From Sphingobium terrigena (lineage in GTDB: Bacteria; Pseudomonadota; Alphaproteobacteria; Sphingomonadales; Sphingomonadaceae): a stretch of 64,000 nt of DNA. The notes beneath the pieces were generated by a model. It was not told where the DNA came from, searched no databases, and saw nothing but the letters and a program-made list of their open reading frames with translations. Both the position numbers and the translations under genes were made by a program. Each line of letters starts with the position of its first letter. The stretch's first letter is position 1. The stretch spans positions 1 through 64,000 of the forward strand of contig NZ_QVRA01000002.1 of NCBI RefSeq assembly GCF_003591655.1, in the 5' to 3' direction. This document shows positions 8,150-17,250 of the stretch, one piece after another.

Positions 8150-8268
8150 GTGTGCCTCCGGGAACATCCTGATACTCATAAAAGCCATTGAGCCGCTCCA
8201 ATGACGCCGGCGATGATGACCATGACACCCACCACCAGCAGCTTTTCCTGCCGCGGATCGGCGACGTT

Positions 8269-8661
8269 TCATATTCGCGCCGCGATCTGCCAGGCCGGGC
8301 GCACAGGGACGCGCCAAGACCCGCATGCGATCCGGTCGAGCTCGGTATCCGAAAGGCGGAAAAATGATTTTAGGTCAGCCCGAGAGCGTCCCGTGAGACC
8401 CGTCACGCGAAAAACCGGGTCGGCAAAAGCCAGGTCGATGATACTTGGTTCCCCCGCCATCGGTGCGATGTCGTCGGCCGATGCCCGTGACGGACGTAGA
8501 AGCGGAACAAGCTGATGTGGGTCGCGTTCGAGAAGAGAAGCCCAGCATACCAAGCGCGAATGACGCTCGTCGTTCGAAGCCAGAGACACGGGGCTGAATT
8601 GCCCGCCATTCTTGGGCAATTGCCACTTAGCGCGAGTTTTTGAGGGACGCTTGTGCCTCAT
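8269..8661 (-). CDS. Hypothetical protein coupled to mgtC
   Basis: A 130-residue protein I do not recognise. The start ATG overlaps the mgtC stop (ATGA), which supports translation. The N-terminal half is basic and low-complexity. The C-terminal half, from about residue 60, looks better conserved in character: DDIAPMAGEPSI, FADPVF, TGRSRADLKSFFRLSDTELDRIA. No signal peptide, metal motif or membrane helix is visible. It lies in the long operon between mgtC and an MliC-like gene, with 119 bp of non-coding sequence after it. Confidence 0.55.
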   Translation of the reverse strand: MRHKRPSKTRAKWQLPKNGGQFSPVSLASNDERHSRLVCWASLLERDPHQLVPLLRPSRASADDIAPMAGEPSIIDLAFADPVFRVTGLTGRSRADLKSFFRLSDTELDRIACGSWRVPVRPAWQIAARI

Positions 8662-9116
8662 TGCCGGTCAGCCGGCTCAACTTGATCTTGCGAAGCACGC
8701 TTCAGCGGGTGAGAGAAGTGCAACGTCAGGAAGGTCGTCAGGCTGAGAACGACCGCGATATCGTAAAGACCATATCCGACTGCGGCACCCAGCGCCCCGG
8801 TCGCCCAGAGGCTTGCAGCGGTAGCGGTCCCGGACGCTTTTCCGCGATGCTTCAATATGGCGCCGCCGCCGATGAAGCCAACGCCGGTTATCAATCCTTC
8901 GAGCAGGCGTGCTTGGGCGGGCGACGTGCGTCCGAGAATGGCGATACCGACGAGCACGAACCCGCAACTGGCGATGGCGACCAGCGGAAAGGTTCGGATG
9001 CCGGCGCTGCGTTCGTCCTTCTCTCGGTCCCAGCCAACCGGAAGCGCCAGACCATAGGCCAGCGCGAGACTGACGATATGGGAAAGAGTTTCCCCCCAGA
9101 ACGGCAGTGTCATCAT
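8658..9116 (-). CDS. MgtC/SapB family membrane protein
   Basis: A 152-residue inner-membrane protein with about four to five helices. MgtC-family signatures are GYGLALPVGWDREKDERSAGIRTFPLV (split over residues 19-46; the usual G.ERE....AGLRT is clear) and GVGFIGGGAILK (about 77-88) followed by AASLWATGALGAAVG. It lacks the C-terminal ACT-like domain of true MgtC. MgtC relatives act in magnesium limitation and acid stress, and modulate F-type ATPase. It overlaps the upstream MliC-like gene and the downstream hypothetical by 4 bp each. Confidence 0.88.
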   Translation of the reverse strand: MMTLPFWGETLSHIVSLALAYGLALPVGWDREKDERSAGIRTFPLVAIASCGFVLVGIAILGRTSPAQARLLEGLITGVGFIGGGAILKHRGKASGTATAASLWATGALGAAVGYGLYDIAVVLSLTTFLTLHFSHPLKRASQDQVEPADRQ

Positions 9117-9553
9117 GCGGCCGATCCTTCGGCTTGGCCGCCTGCCACTCTGTCCGCTGCATCTCGATAGGCGAGCACCCTCTTGCAGGCCAGCGCGCGC
9201 GCACCGGGGCGCTTGAGTGTGATCCGGTCGCCGCCTGAGATCGACACTTCCAGATTGGGGCCGACGTAGGTCTGCCCGCTTGCCGGCGACGTCACGCGCA
9301 CGGGTGCGGCGCGCGGCCTTGTCTTTATGTCGAGGGTCAGGCCATCGCCCAGAAAATCAACATCGACGCGTGATCCATCAGGACAGGCGTAGAAATGCTC
9401 GCCGATGAAGTTGGGCAGCTGGCGATCACGGGATGCTTTGGCCTCGTTGTCGCTCGTAGATGGCGAGCAGCCGAGCAAGCCCGGCGCCAGGGCAAGCCCG
9501 GTTACGGTGAGGATCAATCGAACCGGGCCGCTGCTAGCTCGCCGAGCCGTCAT
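9113..9553 (-). CDS. MliC-like lipoprotein (second copy)
   Basis: A 146-residue lipoprotein with signal and lipobox (GLLGC, about residues 27-31). The MliC-like domain contains FYACPDGSRVDVDFLGDGLTLDI, VTSPASGQTYVGPN and ALACKRV. It is related in layout to the gene at 7775, but the sequences are divergent, so this is an old paralogue or separate recruitment. ATG 9553 is preceded by AAGGA. The 3' end overlaps mgtC by 4 bp. Lipoprotein maturation could be served by the extra lgt at 46841. Confidence 0.75.
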   Translation of the reverse strand: MTARRASSGPVRLILTVTGLALAPGLLGCSPSTSDNEAKASRDRQLPNFIGEHFYACPDGSRVDVDFLGDGLTLDIKTRPRAAPVRVTSPASGQTYVGPNLEVSISGGDRITLKRPGARALACKRVLAYRDAADRVAGGQAEGSAA

Positions 9554-9670
9554 CTGCCTGTCCTTCCACGATCTATCGCCATGGGCGCTACAGGGGGCAC
9601 GCCCATGGCGCGGGCCGTTCTCACACGGACACCCGAAGGACTCGTTGTGCGGCGGCCGATCCACATCAGG

Positions 9671-9973
9671 TCAGTCGAACAATTCGCTCAGGAAGCTCTT
9701 GCGGCGGCCTTTATGGCCCCGCTCGTAACCGTGCTGTCCGCCATGATCGCCATGGCCGCGACCGTCGGATATTCCGAGACGACCGCCGCTCAACGGCCGC
9801 ACGCTGTCGTCACCGGCACTGCGCTCGATGATCTTGTCGAGTTCGCCGCGATCGAGCCACACCCCGCGACATTGCGGGCAATAGTCGATCTCGATGCCTT
9901 GACGCTCGCTCATGACGAGGTCGACGCGGCACGTCGGGCACAGTAGTCCTTGGGAAGGCTGGTAATCTACCAT
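9671..9973 (-). CDS. TFIIB-like zinc-finger protein
   Basis: A 100-residue soluble protein. Residues 12-50 form a zf-TFIIB type finger: CPTCRVDLV...IDYCPQCRGVWLDRGELDKII, with two CxxC pairs. The tail is rich in Gly and His (GHGDHGGQHGYERGHKG) and may bind metal. It sits in the czc/cad operon 30 bp after an SRPBCC-domain gene. Function is unknown; the family is common in Proteobacteria and often lies beside metal or stress genes. Confidence 0.82.
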   Translation of the reverse strand: MVDYQPSQGLLCPTCRVDLVMSERQGIEIDYCPQCRGVWLDRGELDKIIERSAGDDSVRPLSGGRLGISDGRGHGDHGGQHGYERGHKGRRKSFLSELFD

Positions 9974-10003
9974 GATAAATTCCTTTCTCGAAAGGTTGCC
10001 CTG

Positions 10004-10504
10004 TCAGTCGTTCGCGGCACCGGGAGGAGGCGGTGGCTTGATGGGGCGCCGACGATGCCGCTGGGACTGCCCGGGCAGTCGCGACTGACGGCGCAAAAGC
10101 GCCAGAAATGCCGCATCCTGTATCCGCATTGTCCGCCGCAGACCTTTGCGCATCATGCGGCCGACCAAGACGCCAATGATGCCCCGACATTCGACCGAAT
10201 GGTGAAGACAGACGCCGTTTGCGATCGGCTCGATCTCGTAGCGCTCGTCGAAAGTGAGGAAGCCCTTTACGCCCATCTGCCACCCGATGAGCTGCGGCTT
10301 CGTCAGCCGGTTGATGACCATTTGCGTCGTCATCTTCCGATCGCCTTTGAACAGCAGCCAGGTAACATCCATTTCGGCACCGCGTTCGGCATCGCCCGCG
10401 ATGCGATAGAAGGGGTGCCATCGTGCGAAGCCTCTCAGGTCGGAGATCAGCGACCAGACCCGCAGCGCTGACATATTGAACTCGAAAGTGGTCTCTTCCT
10501 TCAT
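10004..10504 (-). CDS. SRPBCC (START-like) domain protein
   Basis: A 166-residue protein with one SRPBCC/polyketide-cyclase-like fold over residues 5-140: the opening FNMSALRVWSLISDLRGFARWHP is typical, followed by alternating strands and a C-terminal helix region (GRMMRKGLRRTMRIQDAAFLALL). The last 30 residues are Arg/Pro-rich and probably disordered. Start ATG 10504 is preceded by an A-rich AGGCAGCC. Ligand unknown. It is the third gene after czcA in the operon. Confidence 0.75.
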   Translation of the reverse strand: MKEETTFEFNMSALRVWSLISDLRGFARWHPFYRIAGDAERGAEMDVTWLLFKGDRKMTTQMVINRLTKPQLIGWQMGVKGFLTFDERYEIEPIANGVCLHHSVECRGIIGVLVGRMMRKGLRRTMRIQDAAFLALLRRQSRLPGQSQRHRRRPIKPPPPPGAAND

Positions 10505-10651
10505 GGCTGCCTGTCCTGTCCGGCCAATGCGCCGCGAAACCGGAGGCCGCGCAACGGCGACCTCCTCGCTGATTAAGCGGGGGATTGATGGAAGCTGGTG
10601 GGGCGTTGGGGGCTTGCATGACGCAAGCCCCGGCGCGTGTCGTGCCGAGCC

Positions 10652-11002
10652 TCATTGGCGCGGGTTTTCCAGCGTCTGACTGGCCTTGCCCCCGATGACC
10701 TCGACGGCTTCGAGGGTCATCAGCCCAATGTCTGGCACATCGCTCAGGGCGGAAACGAACGCGCGCAAAGCGTCCTCGAAATCGACGATTTCGATCACCA
10801 CCGCCCGATCGCTCTCAAGGACATGGCGCCGGTGGACGTGCGCTGATGCCCCGAACCCGATCAGCGCCTCAAGCACCGTCAGGCCCGCCATCTTTCGGTC
10901 GCGCGCCAGCGAAGCCACATATTCAAAGACCTTGCGATCGCCAATGTAAGCCGCTTCATCTGTGTAGATCCGCAGCAGTTTCCGGGTCGATTCTCCCATC
11001 AT
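10652..11002 (-). CDS. DUF190 (PII-like) protein
   Basis: A 116-residue protein of the DUF190 family: KLLRIYTDEAAYIGDRKVFEYVASLARDRKMAGLTVLEALIGFG is split over residues 7-50 and covers the conserved nucleotide-style ferredoxin fold. The family is PII-like and often lies beside CrcB or RND metal pumps. The stop of czcA overlaps its start (ATGATG region 10999-11002), so it is translationally coupled to the pump. A role in tuning pump activity is plausible but unproven. Confidence 0.82.
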   Translation of the reverse strand: MMGESTRKLLRIYTDEAAYIGDRKVFEYVASLARDRKMAGLTVLEALIGFGASAHVHRRHVLESDRAVVIEIVDFEDALRAFVSALSDVPDIGLMTLEAVEVIGGKASQTLENPRQ

Positions 11003-14000
11003 GCTTCTCCTTTCAGGGGGGCGGGTTCCTCGCCATGCGGCGTGCTCGCCTCTTGCTCATTTTGACGATCGGTCCGCCCGAGGATCACCTTCGCGATTGC
11101 GGGCAGCACGAGCAGTGTCAGGATGGTGGCGGCAACGAGACCGCCGATCACGACCGTCGCAAGCGGCTTCTGGACCTCAGCACCGGTGCCGTGCGCAAGC
11201 GCCATCGGTACGAAGCCGATCGCCGGCACGAACCCCGTCATGATGACCGCGCGCATCTTCTCGGCCATTCCTTCACGGATCGCCTGCGCGATAGGCAGTC
11301 CAGCTTCACTCCGGTCTCGGATTGCCGTCATGACGACGAGCCCATTGAGCACCGCCACGCCAGCGAGACAGATAAACCCAACCGCCGCCGACACCGAGAA
11401 GTTGATGCCGGTGAGCAAAAGCGTGAAGACGCCGCCCGCGAGCCCTAGAGGAACCGCCAGGAACACTGCCGCCGCCCGGCCGAATCCACCCAATGCCATG
11501 TAAAGCAGCCCGAAGATGACCAGAAAGCACAACGGCACCACGATCGACAGCCGCTTCGATGCCGCGGCCAAATTCTCGAACTGACCACCCCATTCGAGGT
11601 AGTAGCCCGCCGGCAGCTTCACCTGTGCAATCTTCGCCTGCGCCTCCTGAACGAACGAACCGGCATCGCGTCCGCCGAGATTGACCTGAACGACCACACG
11701 GCGCTTACCGTTCTCCCGGCTGATCTGGTTTAGCCCTTCGGACAGCCGGATTTGCGCAACTTGCGCGAGCGGCACCTGAGCGCGCGGTCGCCCCTCGACC
11801 TCGGGCAGCAACACCGGCAATGTCCGGATGTCGTCAAGATTCGCACGCGTCGCCTCGGGCACGCGCACCGTTACATCAAATCGTCGGTCGCCCTCATACA
11901 CAAGCCCCGACTCACGCCCGCCGAGCCCTGCGGCAACCGTATCCGCAACGTCGCGGACGGTGAGGCCGAGGCGCGCGATCGCGGCGCGATCAAGCCTCAC
12001 GTCGAGCGCCGGAGCGCCACCGACCTGTTCGGCCTTGACGCTGGCCGCTCCGGGAATGGTCTGGAGTACTCGCACCATCTCATTGGCCGTCACCGCCATC
12101 TTGTCGAGATCATCGCCGTAAAGCTTGATCGCAACATCGCCGCGGACCCCCGCGATCAGTTCGTTAAATCGTAACTGGATCGGCTGACTGACCTCGTAAA
12201 GATTGCCGAGGAGACCGCCGGTCGCCTTCTCAATCTTTGCGACCACGTCGGCTTTGGTCGTGCCCTCGGCCCACTCTTCCTTCTCTTTCAAGATGATGAA
12301 CCCGTCCGAGACGTTTGGCGGCATCGGGTCGCTCGCGACTTCCGCCGTGCCTGTCTTGGAAAACATCAAGGCGACTTCCGGCACCTTTAGCACCGCCTCC
12401 TCGACCTTGCGCTCCATCGCGAGCGATTGATCGAGGCTGACCGAGGGCACACGCGTTGATGCGAAGGCGAGATTTTTCTCGTCGAGCTGCGGGATGAACT
12501 CAGAGCCGAGCAGCCCGAACGCCGGGATCGCCGCCAGGAAGAAGGCTAATCCACCGAGAATAAATGGCCACGGTCGCGCGATCGCCTTGTCCAGCAACGG
12601 CAGATAGCGCTCCTTGGACTTCCGGATCAGCCACACGTCCTTTTCCGCGACCTTGCCGCGGATCAGGATCGCCACCAGCGCCGGCACCAACGTGATCGCC
12701 AGGACGAACGCCGCCACCAGCGCGAGCATGATGGTGATCGCCATTGGCGAGAACGTTTTGCCCTCGGTGCCCGTAAATGTGAGTAGCGGTGCGAACGCGA
12801 GCAGGATGATTGCTTGGCCGAAAACGGTCGGCTTGATCATCTCCTGCGACGCCCGCATCGTCTCCTCCAGCCTTTCGCGGAGCGAGAGCAGTCGGCCCTC
12901 ATGTTCCTGCCGGTGCGCCAGTCTGGCGAGGCAGTTTTCAATGATGATAACGGCGCCATCAACGATCAGACCGAAGTCGAGCGCCCCCAGGCTCATCAGG
13001 TTACCAGGCACGTTAAACGCGTTCATGCCCATGGCCATCATCAGGAACGAGAACGGGATGACCAGCACTGCAATCACTGCTGCGCGCCAGTTGCCGAGTA
13101 GCAGGAACAGCGCCACGGCAACAAGGATCGCGCCTTCGGTCAGATTGCGCTGGACGGTGGCCACCGTCGCGCCGACCAGTTCAGCGCGGTTTAGCACCAC
13201 CTTGATCTGGATGCCGGGCGGTAGAGTCTTCGCAACTTGATCAAGCTTAGAAGAGGCCTCTGTGGCAACGACTCGGCTGTTTTGACCGATCAACATTAGC
13301 ACAGTGCCGATGACCGCTTCCTGGCCGTTCATGCTACCTGCACCCGTTCGCAAATCGCCACCTACGCGAACGTTGGCGATTTGGCCGATCGTGATTGGGG
13401 TTCCCCCGCGCGTCGCCGCGACAGCATTGCTGATCTCATCGACCGTGCGCACGCGGGAGTCGACGCGCACAAGGTACGCTTCACCACCGCGGTTGTAGTA
13501 ATTGGCGCCAACCGCGAGATTTGCGTTCTCGAGCGCTTGGCCGAGTTCACTGTAAGAAATACCGAAACTGGCGAGTTTCGTCGGGTCTGGTTCGACCACG
13601 AACGTCTTTGCATAGCCGCCAATGGAATCGACGCCAGCAACGCCTTTCACCGAGCGAAGCTGCGGGCCGATAATCCAGTCTTGGACAGTTCGCAGATAGC
13701 TCGCTTTGGCCACCGCGTCCGTTAGTCGTTCGCCTTCGGGCGTCAGGTAGCTGCCGTCAGGCTGCCACCCTGGTTGGCCTGCGACTTTTTTCGCGCCCTT
13801 GCCGTCTGGATTGGCATAGCCCACCGTATACATGACGATCTCACCGAGACCGGTTGAGACCGGTCCAACCTGCGGTTGAACACCGTCCGGCAAATTTTCG
13901 GTTGCCTGGCGCAGGCGCTCACCAACCTGCTGGCGCGCAAAGTAGAGATCGGTGCTGTCGGTGAAGATCGCACTGACCTGGCTGAAGCCATTGCGCGAGA

Positions 14001-14253
14001 TCGAACGTGTGGTTTCAAGACCTGGAATGCCGGCTAGTGCGATTTCGACGGGATAGGTAACAAGCTTCTCGATTTCGACCGGCGACAAACGGGGGTCGAT
14101 CGTGTTGATCTGAACCTGATTGGTGGTGATATCCGGCACCGCGTCGATTGGCAGCTTCGTAAGCTGCCAGAGGCCGAGGCCGCCGACGACGAGGAAAAGG
14201 GCGAGTACCGTCCAACGCATGCGGACGGAGAGCGCCATGAGATTTGCGATCAT
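10999..14253 (-). CDS. czcA: CzcA-type RND efflux pump
   Basis: A 1084-residue inner-membrane RND transporter. The start MIANLMALSVRMRW leads into TM1, and PIDAVPDITTNQVQI is the standard CzcA opening. TM4 carries LDFGLIVDGAVIIIEN, the D-F-G...D-G signature of HME1 pumps for Co, Zn and Cd; the Cu/Ag pump at 21837 has [12 protein letters not shown] instead. Residues 600-830 form the second periplasmic domain. It follows czcB by 3 bp and is coupled to a DUF190 gene downstream. Confidence 0.95.
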   Translation of the reverse strand: MIANLMALSVRMRWTVLALFLVVGGLGLWQLTKLPIDAVPDITTNQVQINTIDPRLSPVEIEKLVTYPVEIALAGIPGLETTRSISRNGFSQVSAIFTDSTDLYFARQQVGERLRQATENLPDGVQPQVGPVSTGLGEIVMYTVGYANPDGKGAKKVAGQPGWQPDGSYLTPEGERLTDAVAKASYLRTVQDWIIGPQLRSVKGVAGVDSIGGYAKTFVVEPDPTKLASFGISYSELGQALENANLAVGANYYNRGGEAYLVRVDSRVRTVDEISNAVAATRGGTPITIGQIANVRVGGDLRTGAGSMNGQEAVIGTVLMLIGQNSRVVATEASSKLDQVAKTLPPGIQIKVVLNRAELVGATVATVQRNLTEGAILVAVALFLLLGNWRAAVIAVLVIPFSFLMMAMGMNAFNVPGNLMSLGALDFGLIVDGAVIIIENCLARLAHRQEHEGRLLSLRERLEETMRASQEMIKPTVFGQAIILLAFAPLLTFTGTEGKTFSPMAITIMLALVAAFVLAITLVPALVAILIRGKVAEKDVWLIRKSKERYLPLLDKAIARPWPFILGGLAFFLAAIPAFGLLGSEFIPQLDEKNLAFASTRVPSVSLDQSLAMERKVEEAVLKVPEVALMFSKTGTAEVASDPMPPNVSDGFIILKEKEEWAEGTTKADVVAKIEKATGGLLGNLYEVSQPIQLRFNELIAGVRGDVAIKLYGDDLDKMAVTANEMVRVLQTIPGAASVKAEQVGGAPALDVRLDRAAIARLGLTVRDVADTVAAGLGGRESGLVYEGDRRFDVTVRVPEATRANLDDIRTLPVLLPEVEGRPRAQVPLAQVAQIRLSEGLNQISRENGKRRVVVQVNLGGRDAGSFVQEAQAKIAQVKLPAGYYLEWGGQFENLAAASKRLSIVVPLCFLVIFGLLYMALGGFGRAAAVFLAVPLGLAGGVFTLLLTGINFSVSAAVGFICLAGVAVLNGLVVMTAIRDRSEAGLPIAQAIREGMAEKMRAVIMTGFVPAIGFVPMALAHGTGAEVQKPLATVVIGGLVAATILTLLVLPAIAKVILGRTDRQNEQEASTPHGEEPAPLKGEA

Positions 14254-14256
14254 GGT

Positions 14257-15423
14257 CTATTCTTCCTCGCCCGCGCCCTTGCCGAGTTCGGCTTTGAGCA
14301 AAAATGCGTTCTTGGTTGCGACTTGGCTGCCACCGGCAAGACCCTTCAGGATCTCGACGCGGCCGTTGCTGCGTTCGCCGATCGTGACGGTCTGAGCCCT
14401 GAAGCCCTGCGCGGTCCGCACGAACACGATGTCGCGCCCTTCGAGCGTCTGCACCGCATCCTCCGGCACCACGATCGCATTTGACGTGCCGCCACGGCTC
14501 GGCAGCAATCGCACCCGAACCGCGAGACCCGGCTGAAGGCTGCCGGGCACATCAAGCACCGCCGTCGCCGAGCGCGTGTCATTGGCCAGGCCCGGCGTGA
14601 CCGCACGCACCTTTGCCTCCACCGTCCGTCCATCGGGCAACTCTATGATCGCTCGATCACCCGGCGAGAGCCGCTGCGCGTCGGTCGGTCCAACCGACGC
14701 CTCTATTTGGATCTTCGACGCATCCGCGACGCGCATCAGCTCGGTCTCGGGCTGGACGAAGGCGCCCAGGGTGACGTTCTCCGAGGTGACACGGCCCGAA
14801 ATCGGGCTCGACACCAGCACACCGCGACCGTCCGGCGTCACGCGGGCGGCCCCTGCCGCCACGCTGGCGCGGCGCGCCTCTGCGGCGGCCGATGCGGCCT
14901 CCGCCTCCGCCTGTTCCAGCTCGACACGCGCCGACACTTTCTGACGGAACAGATATTGCTCGCGGGCGAGCGCCTTCTGCGCGAGCGTCGACTTGGCAGC
15001 GGCAGCGGTACGATCGGCGGCAAACTGCGCCGCGTCCCGGCTTTCAACAATGGCGAGCGTTTCGCCGGCGCGCACGGGATCGCCGAGCCGCTTCATCAGC
15101 CGCGTGACGGCGCCGCCCGCACGGGCGGTCACGATCGCCTCACCTTGGGGGGATGCGCTGACCGTCGCCTGCGCGACGATCTCCGCGCCGAGCCCACCCG
15201 GGTTGATTGTCTCGGTGGCAATGCCGGCTTGCTGGACCGCCTGCGCGGTCATCGCCACCGTATCAGGTGCCTTTCCCTCCTCCGCCGGCGCAGCGGCATT
15301 GCCGCTTGCCGCTTCCGTCGCGGCGGGTTCGTTCCCAGTCCAGCGTGCGATCCCGAAACCGCCAAGTGCGGCGACAATCGCGACGGCGGTGCCGCCGCCT
15401 AGCAGGCGCTTATCCATCATCAT
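14257..15423 (-). CDS. czcB: CzcB-type periplasmic adaptor
   Basis: A 388-residue membrane-fusion protein that links CzcA to the outer-membrane channel. It has an N-terminal membrane anchor (about 8-28), a lipoyl-like half-motif QGEAIVTARAGGAVTRLMKRLGDPVRAGETLA, a coiled-coil hairpin rich in Ala, Glu and Arg (about 140-190), and beta-barrel sequences ending GVRIEILKGLAGGSQV-like text near 355-375. No CusF-like extension is present. Start ATG 15423 overlaps the czcC stop. Confidence 0.92.
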   Translation of the reverse strand: MMMDKRLLGGGTAVAIVAALGGFGIARWTGNEPAATEAASGNAAAPAEEGKAPDTVAMTAQAVQQAGIATETINPGGLGAEIVAQATVSASPQGEAIVTARAGGAVTRLMKRLGDPVRAGETLAIVESRDAAQFAADRTAAAAKSTLAQKALAREQYLFRQKVSARVELEQAEAEAASAAAEARRASVAAGAARVTPDGRGVLVSSPISGRVTSENVTLGAFVQPETELMRVADASKIQIEASVGPTDAQRLSPGDRAIIELPDGRTVEAKVRAVTPGLANDTRSATAVLDVPGSLQPGLAVRVRLLPSRGGTSNAIVVPEDAVQTLEGRDIVFVRTAQGFRAQTVTIGERSNGRVEILKGLAGGSQVATKNAFLLKAELGKGAGEEE

Positions 15424-16769
15424 CGATCATCTCCGGAATTCGTGGGGGCCGGCGTCGTGAGCCGGTCGAGCCGAGCCTGGGCGTCGTGATACGCAGCGAG
15501 CGCATCGACGTAGGTCTGGCGAGTTTGTGAAAGGGTGCGCTCGGCATCGAGCAGCGCGATCTGGTCGAACTTGCCTTGGCTCCAACCGATCCGCGCGATG
15601 CGGGCGGCTTCCTGTGCCGCAGCGAGGCCAGGACCACCCGCCGCCCGCGCCGTCGCGGCAGCATTCGCCACCTCTGTCTGCGCGCTGGCAATCTGTTGGC
15701 GCGTGTCGACCACCGCGAGATTGCGCAGCGCGATCGCCTGCGTCTGTTCGGAGCGCGATTGCGCCACAAAGGCGCTACCATTGTTGAAGAACGGGATCGG
15801 GATCGAGATACCCACCACCGCGGCCGTGTCGTTGGTTGCTTCTAACCGGCGAGCGAACGTACTGACGGTCAGGTCGGGCACGCGAAGCGACCTTGCGACG
15901 CGCACCTGTGCATCGGCGGTGCGAACATCCGCTTCCGCAGCGACCAAGGCGAGCGTCCCATCAACATCGACAGGCCGGGGAGGTCCGAAGTCATCGATCC
16001 GCTCAAACCAAGCGCGATCAAGCGGCCCTGTCACCGGCGCCGCAAGTAGCGTCTCAAGGTTGGCACGGGCCGACTGTGCCTGACGGGCCGCACTGTCGGC
16101 CGCGACCTGCGCATTAATCCGCAGCACGTCGGCCCGCTGTTGCTCGATCGGCCCAACGTCGCCGGCTTTGACACGCTCGCTAGACACGCGGAATGCATTG
16201 TTGGCGATCCCGGCTTGCTCGCTCAGCACCTCGGCGCGTCGCTCGAAAGCGGCGGCTTCGATATAAAGCTGCGTAATTCGCAAGCGGAGATCCGCCTTTG
16301 CGATTTCAGCTTGGACCTGCGCGCGGGTGAGGCGTGCAGTTGCAAGCGCGACCCGCGCAGGCCGTTTGCCACCCAGCTCTAGCGGGAGGGATACGCCAAC
16401 CGTCGTCTCGGAACTTCGCAAACCCTTGTAAACGCCAGTCCCTGCAAGATTCTCGACTTGCACCTGCACTTCGGGGTTGGGCCGCAGCCCAGCAACGCGG
16501 CGTGCCGCAGTTGCGGCATCAACGCCGGCCGTGGCCGCCGCGACCGCTGGCAGCGGGGCCGAACCGCTACCTCCCGGCCCCGATGGCGGGCTGTTGCCGG
16601 TGGTCGTCGATGGCATGCCACCCGCAGCGAGAGCGTTCTCAAGCGAGAACGTATCTGCCGTTTGCGATGATGTGGTCGCCGCCGGGAAGCCGGGCGGCAA
16701 TGCTGTCTGCGCGCCCGCCGCACTGGCGAGAGACGCCGCGACCATAACGGCCGCGATTGTACGATGCAT
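15420..16769 (-). CDS. czcC: CzcC-type outer-membrane channel
   Basis: A 449-residue TolC-family protein. A signal peptide (MHRTIAAVMVAASLASAAGAQ) is followed by two related channel repeats; VGVSLPLELGGKRPARVALA and VGISIPIPFFNNGSAF are the paired beta-strand segments and long Ala/Gln-rich helices follow each. It is the first structural gene of the pump, 63 bp after a small His-rich periplasmic protein gene, and its stop overlaps czcB by 4 bp. Confidence 0.92.
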   Translation of the reverse strand: MHRTIAAVMVAASLASAAGAQTALPPGFPAATTSSQTADTFSLENALAAGGMPSTTTGNSPPSGPGGSGSAPLPAVAAATAGVDAATAARRVAGLRPNPEVQVQVENLAGTGVYKGLRSSETTVGVSLPLELGGKRPARVALATARLTRAQVQAEIAKADLRLRITQLYIEAAAFERRAEVLSEQAGIANNAFRVSSERVKAGDVGPIEQQRADVLRINAQVAADSAARQAQSARANLETLLAAPVTGPLDRAWFERIDDFGPPRPVDVDGTLALVAAEADVRTADAQVRVARSLRVPDLTVSTFARRLEATNDTAAVVGISIPIPFFNNGSAFVAQSRSEQTQAIALRNLAVVDTRQQIASAQTEVANAAATARAAGGPGLAAAQEAARIARIGWSQGKFDQIALLDAERTLSQTRQTYVDALAAYHDAQARLDRLTTPAPTNSGDDR

Positions 16770-16832
16770 AAATGATAACTCCTGACAAACCGGGTTGGCC
16801 CCGCGGCAATGGCCGGCGAGGTCAGCGGATCG

Positions 16833-17183
16833 TCAGGCTTGGGGGGGCCTCAGCGCCGGATCGGCGGTGGAGAGTGGCCGAAGTGAATGAATCGAAAAAA
16901 TCGGCGCGAGCCGAAGATCGGGTTTCAGCGCATTATTAGCGATCTTGACGGGCGCTGCGACGTGATCGCCGTGGCAACCGCCGTGATGATGCGGATACCC
17001 TTTGTCACCATCGGAGGGCACCTGATCGGCGTCGCCGGGCGCATGGCCCAAGGCTAGTTCGTCGACGCCAGTTTCATGCGATGAAACGCTTACATCCGGC
17101 CGCTCCAGCACATGCGCCGTCGCCGTCGTCCCCAAGGAGAGGGCGATCGTCAAATAGGCAAGGATGTTCAGCAGCCGTCGCAC
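16833..17183 (-). CDS. Small His-rich periplasmic protein (CzcI-like position)
   Basis: A 116-residue secreted protein with a signal peptide (MRRLLNILAYLTIALSLGTTATAH) and a short His cluster, HHHGGCHGDH, near residue 65. The C-terminal part ends with a Pro-rich tail. Small proteins of this type often precede czcCBA (CzcI in Cupriavidus), but I cannot claim sequence homology. It is probably the first gene of the long operon; upstream sequence 17184-17250 must hold the promoter, where I see no obvious operator. Confidence 0.65.
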   Translation of the reverse strand: MRRLLNILAYLTIALSLGTTATAHVLERPDVSVSSHETGVDELALGHAPGDADQVPSDGDKGYPHHHGGCHGDHVAAPVKIANNALKPDLRLAPIFSIHSLRPLSTADPALRPPQA

Positions 17184-17250
17184 GGCACACGTCCTAACAG
17201 GAACGCAGGTGGCGAGCTAGTCTCGCCCGACGTACGAAGAAATAAACTCG

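Noticed and set aside
8157..8250. About 30 codons of hydrophobic sequence (LLVVGVMVIIAGVIGAAQW) between the hypothetical gene and the MliC-like gene
   Set aside because: Looks like a small membrane peptide, but a stop lies directly upstream of the readable part and no start with ribosome-binding site fits.
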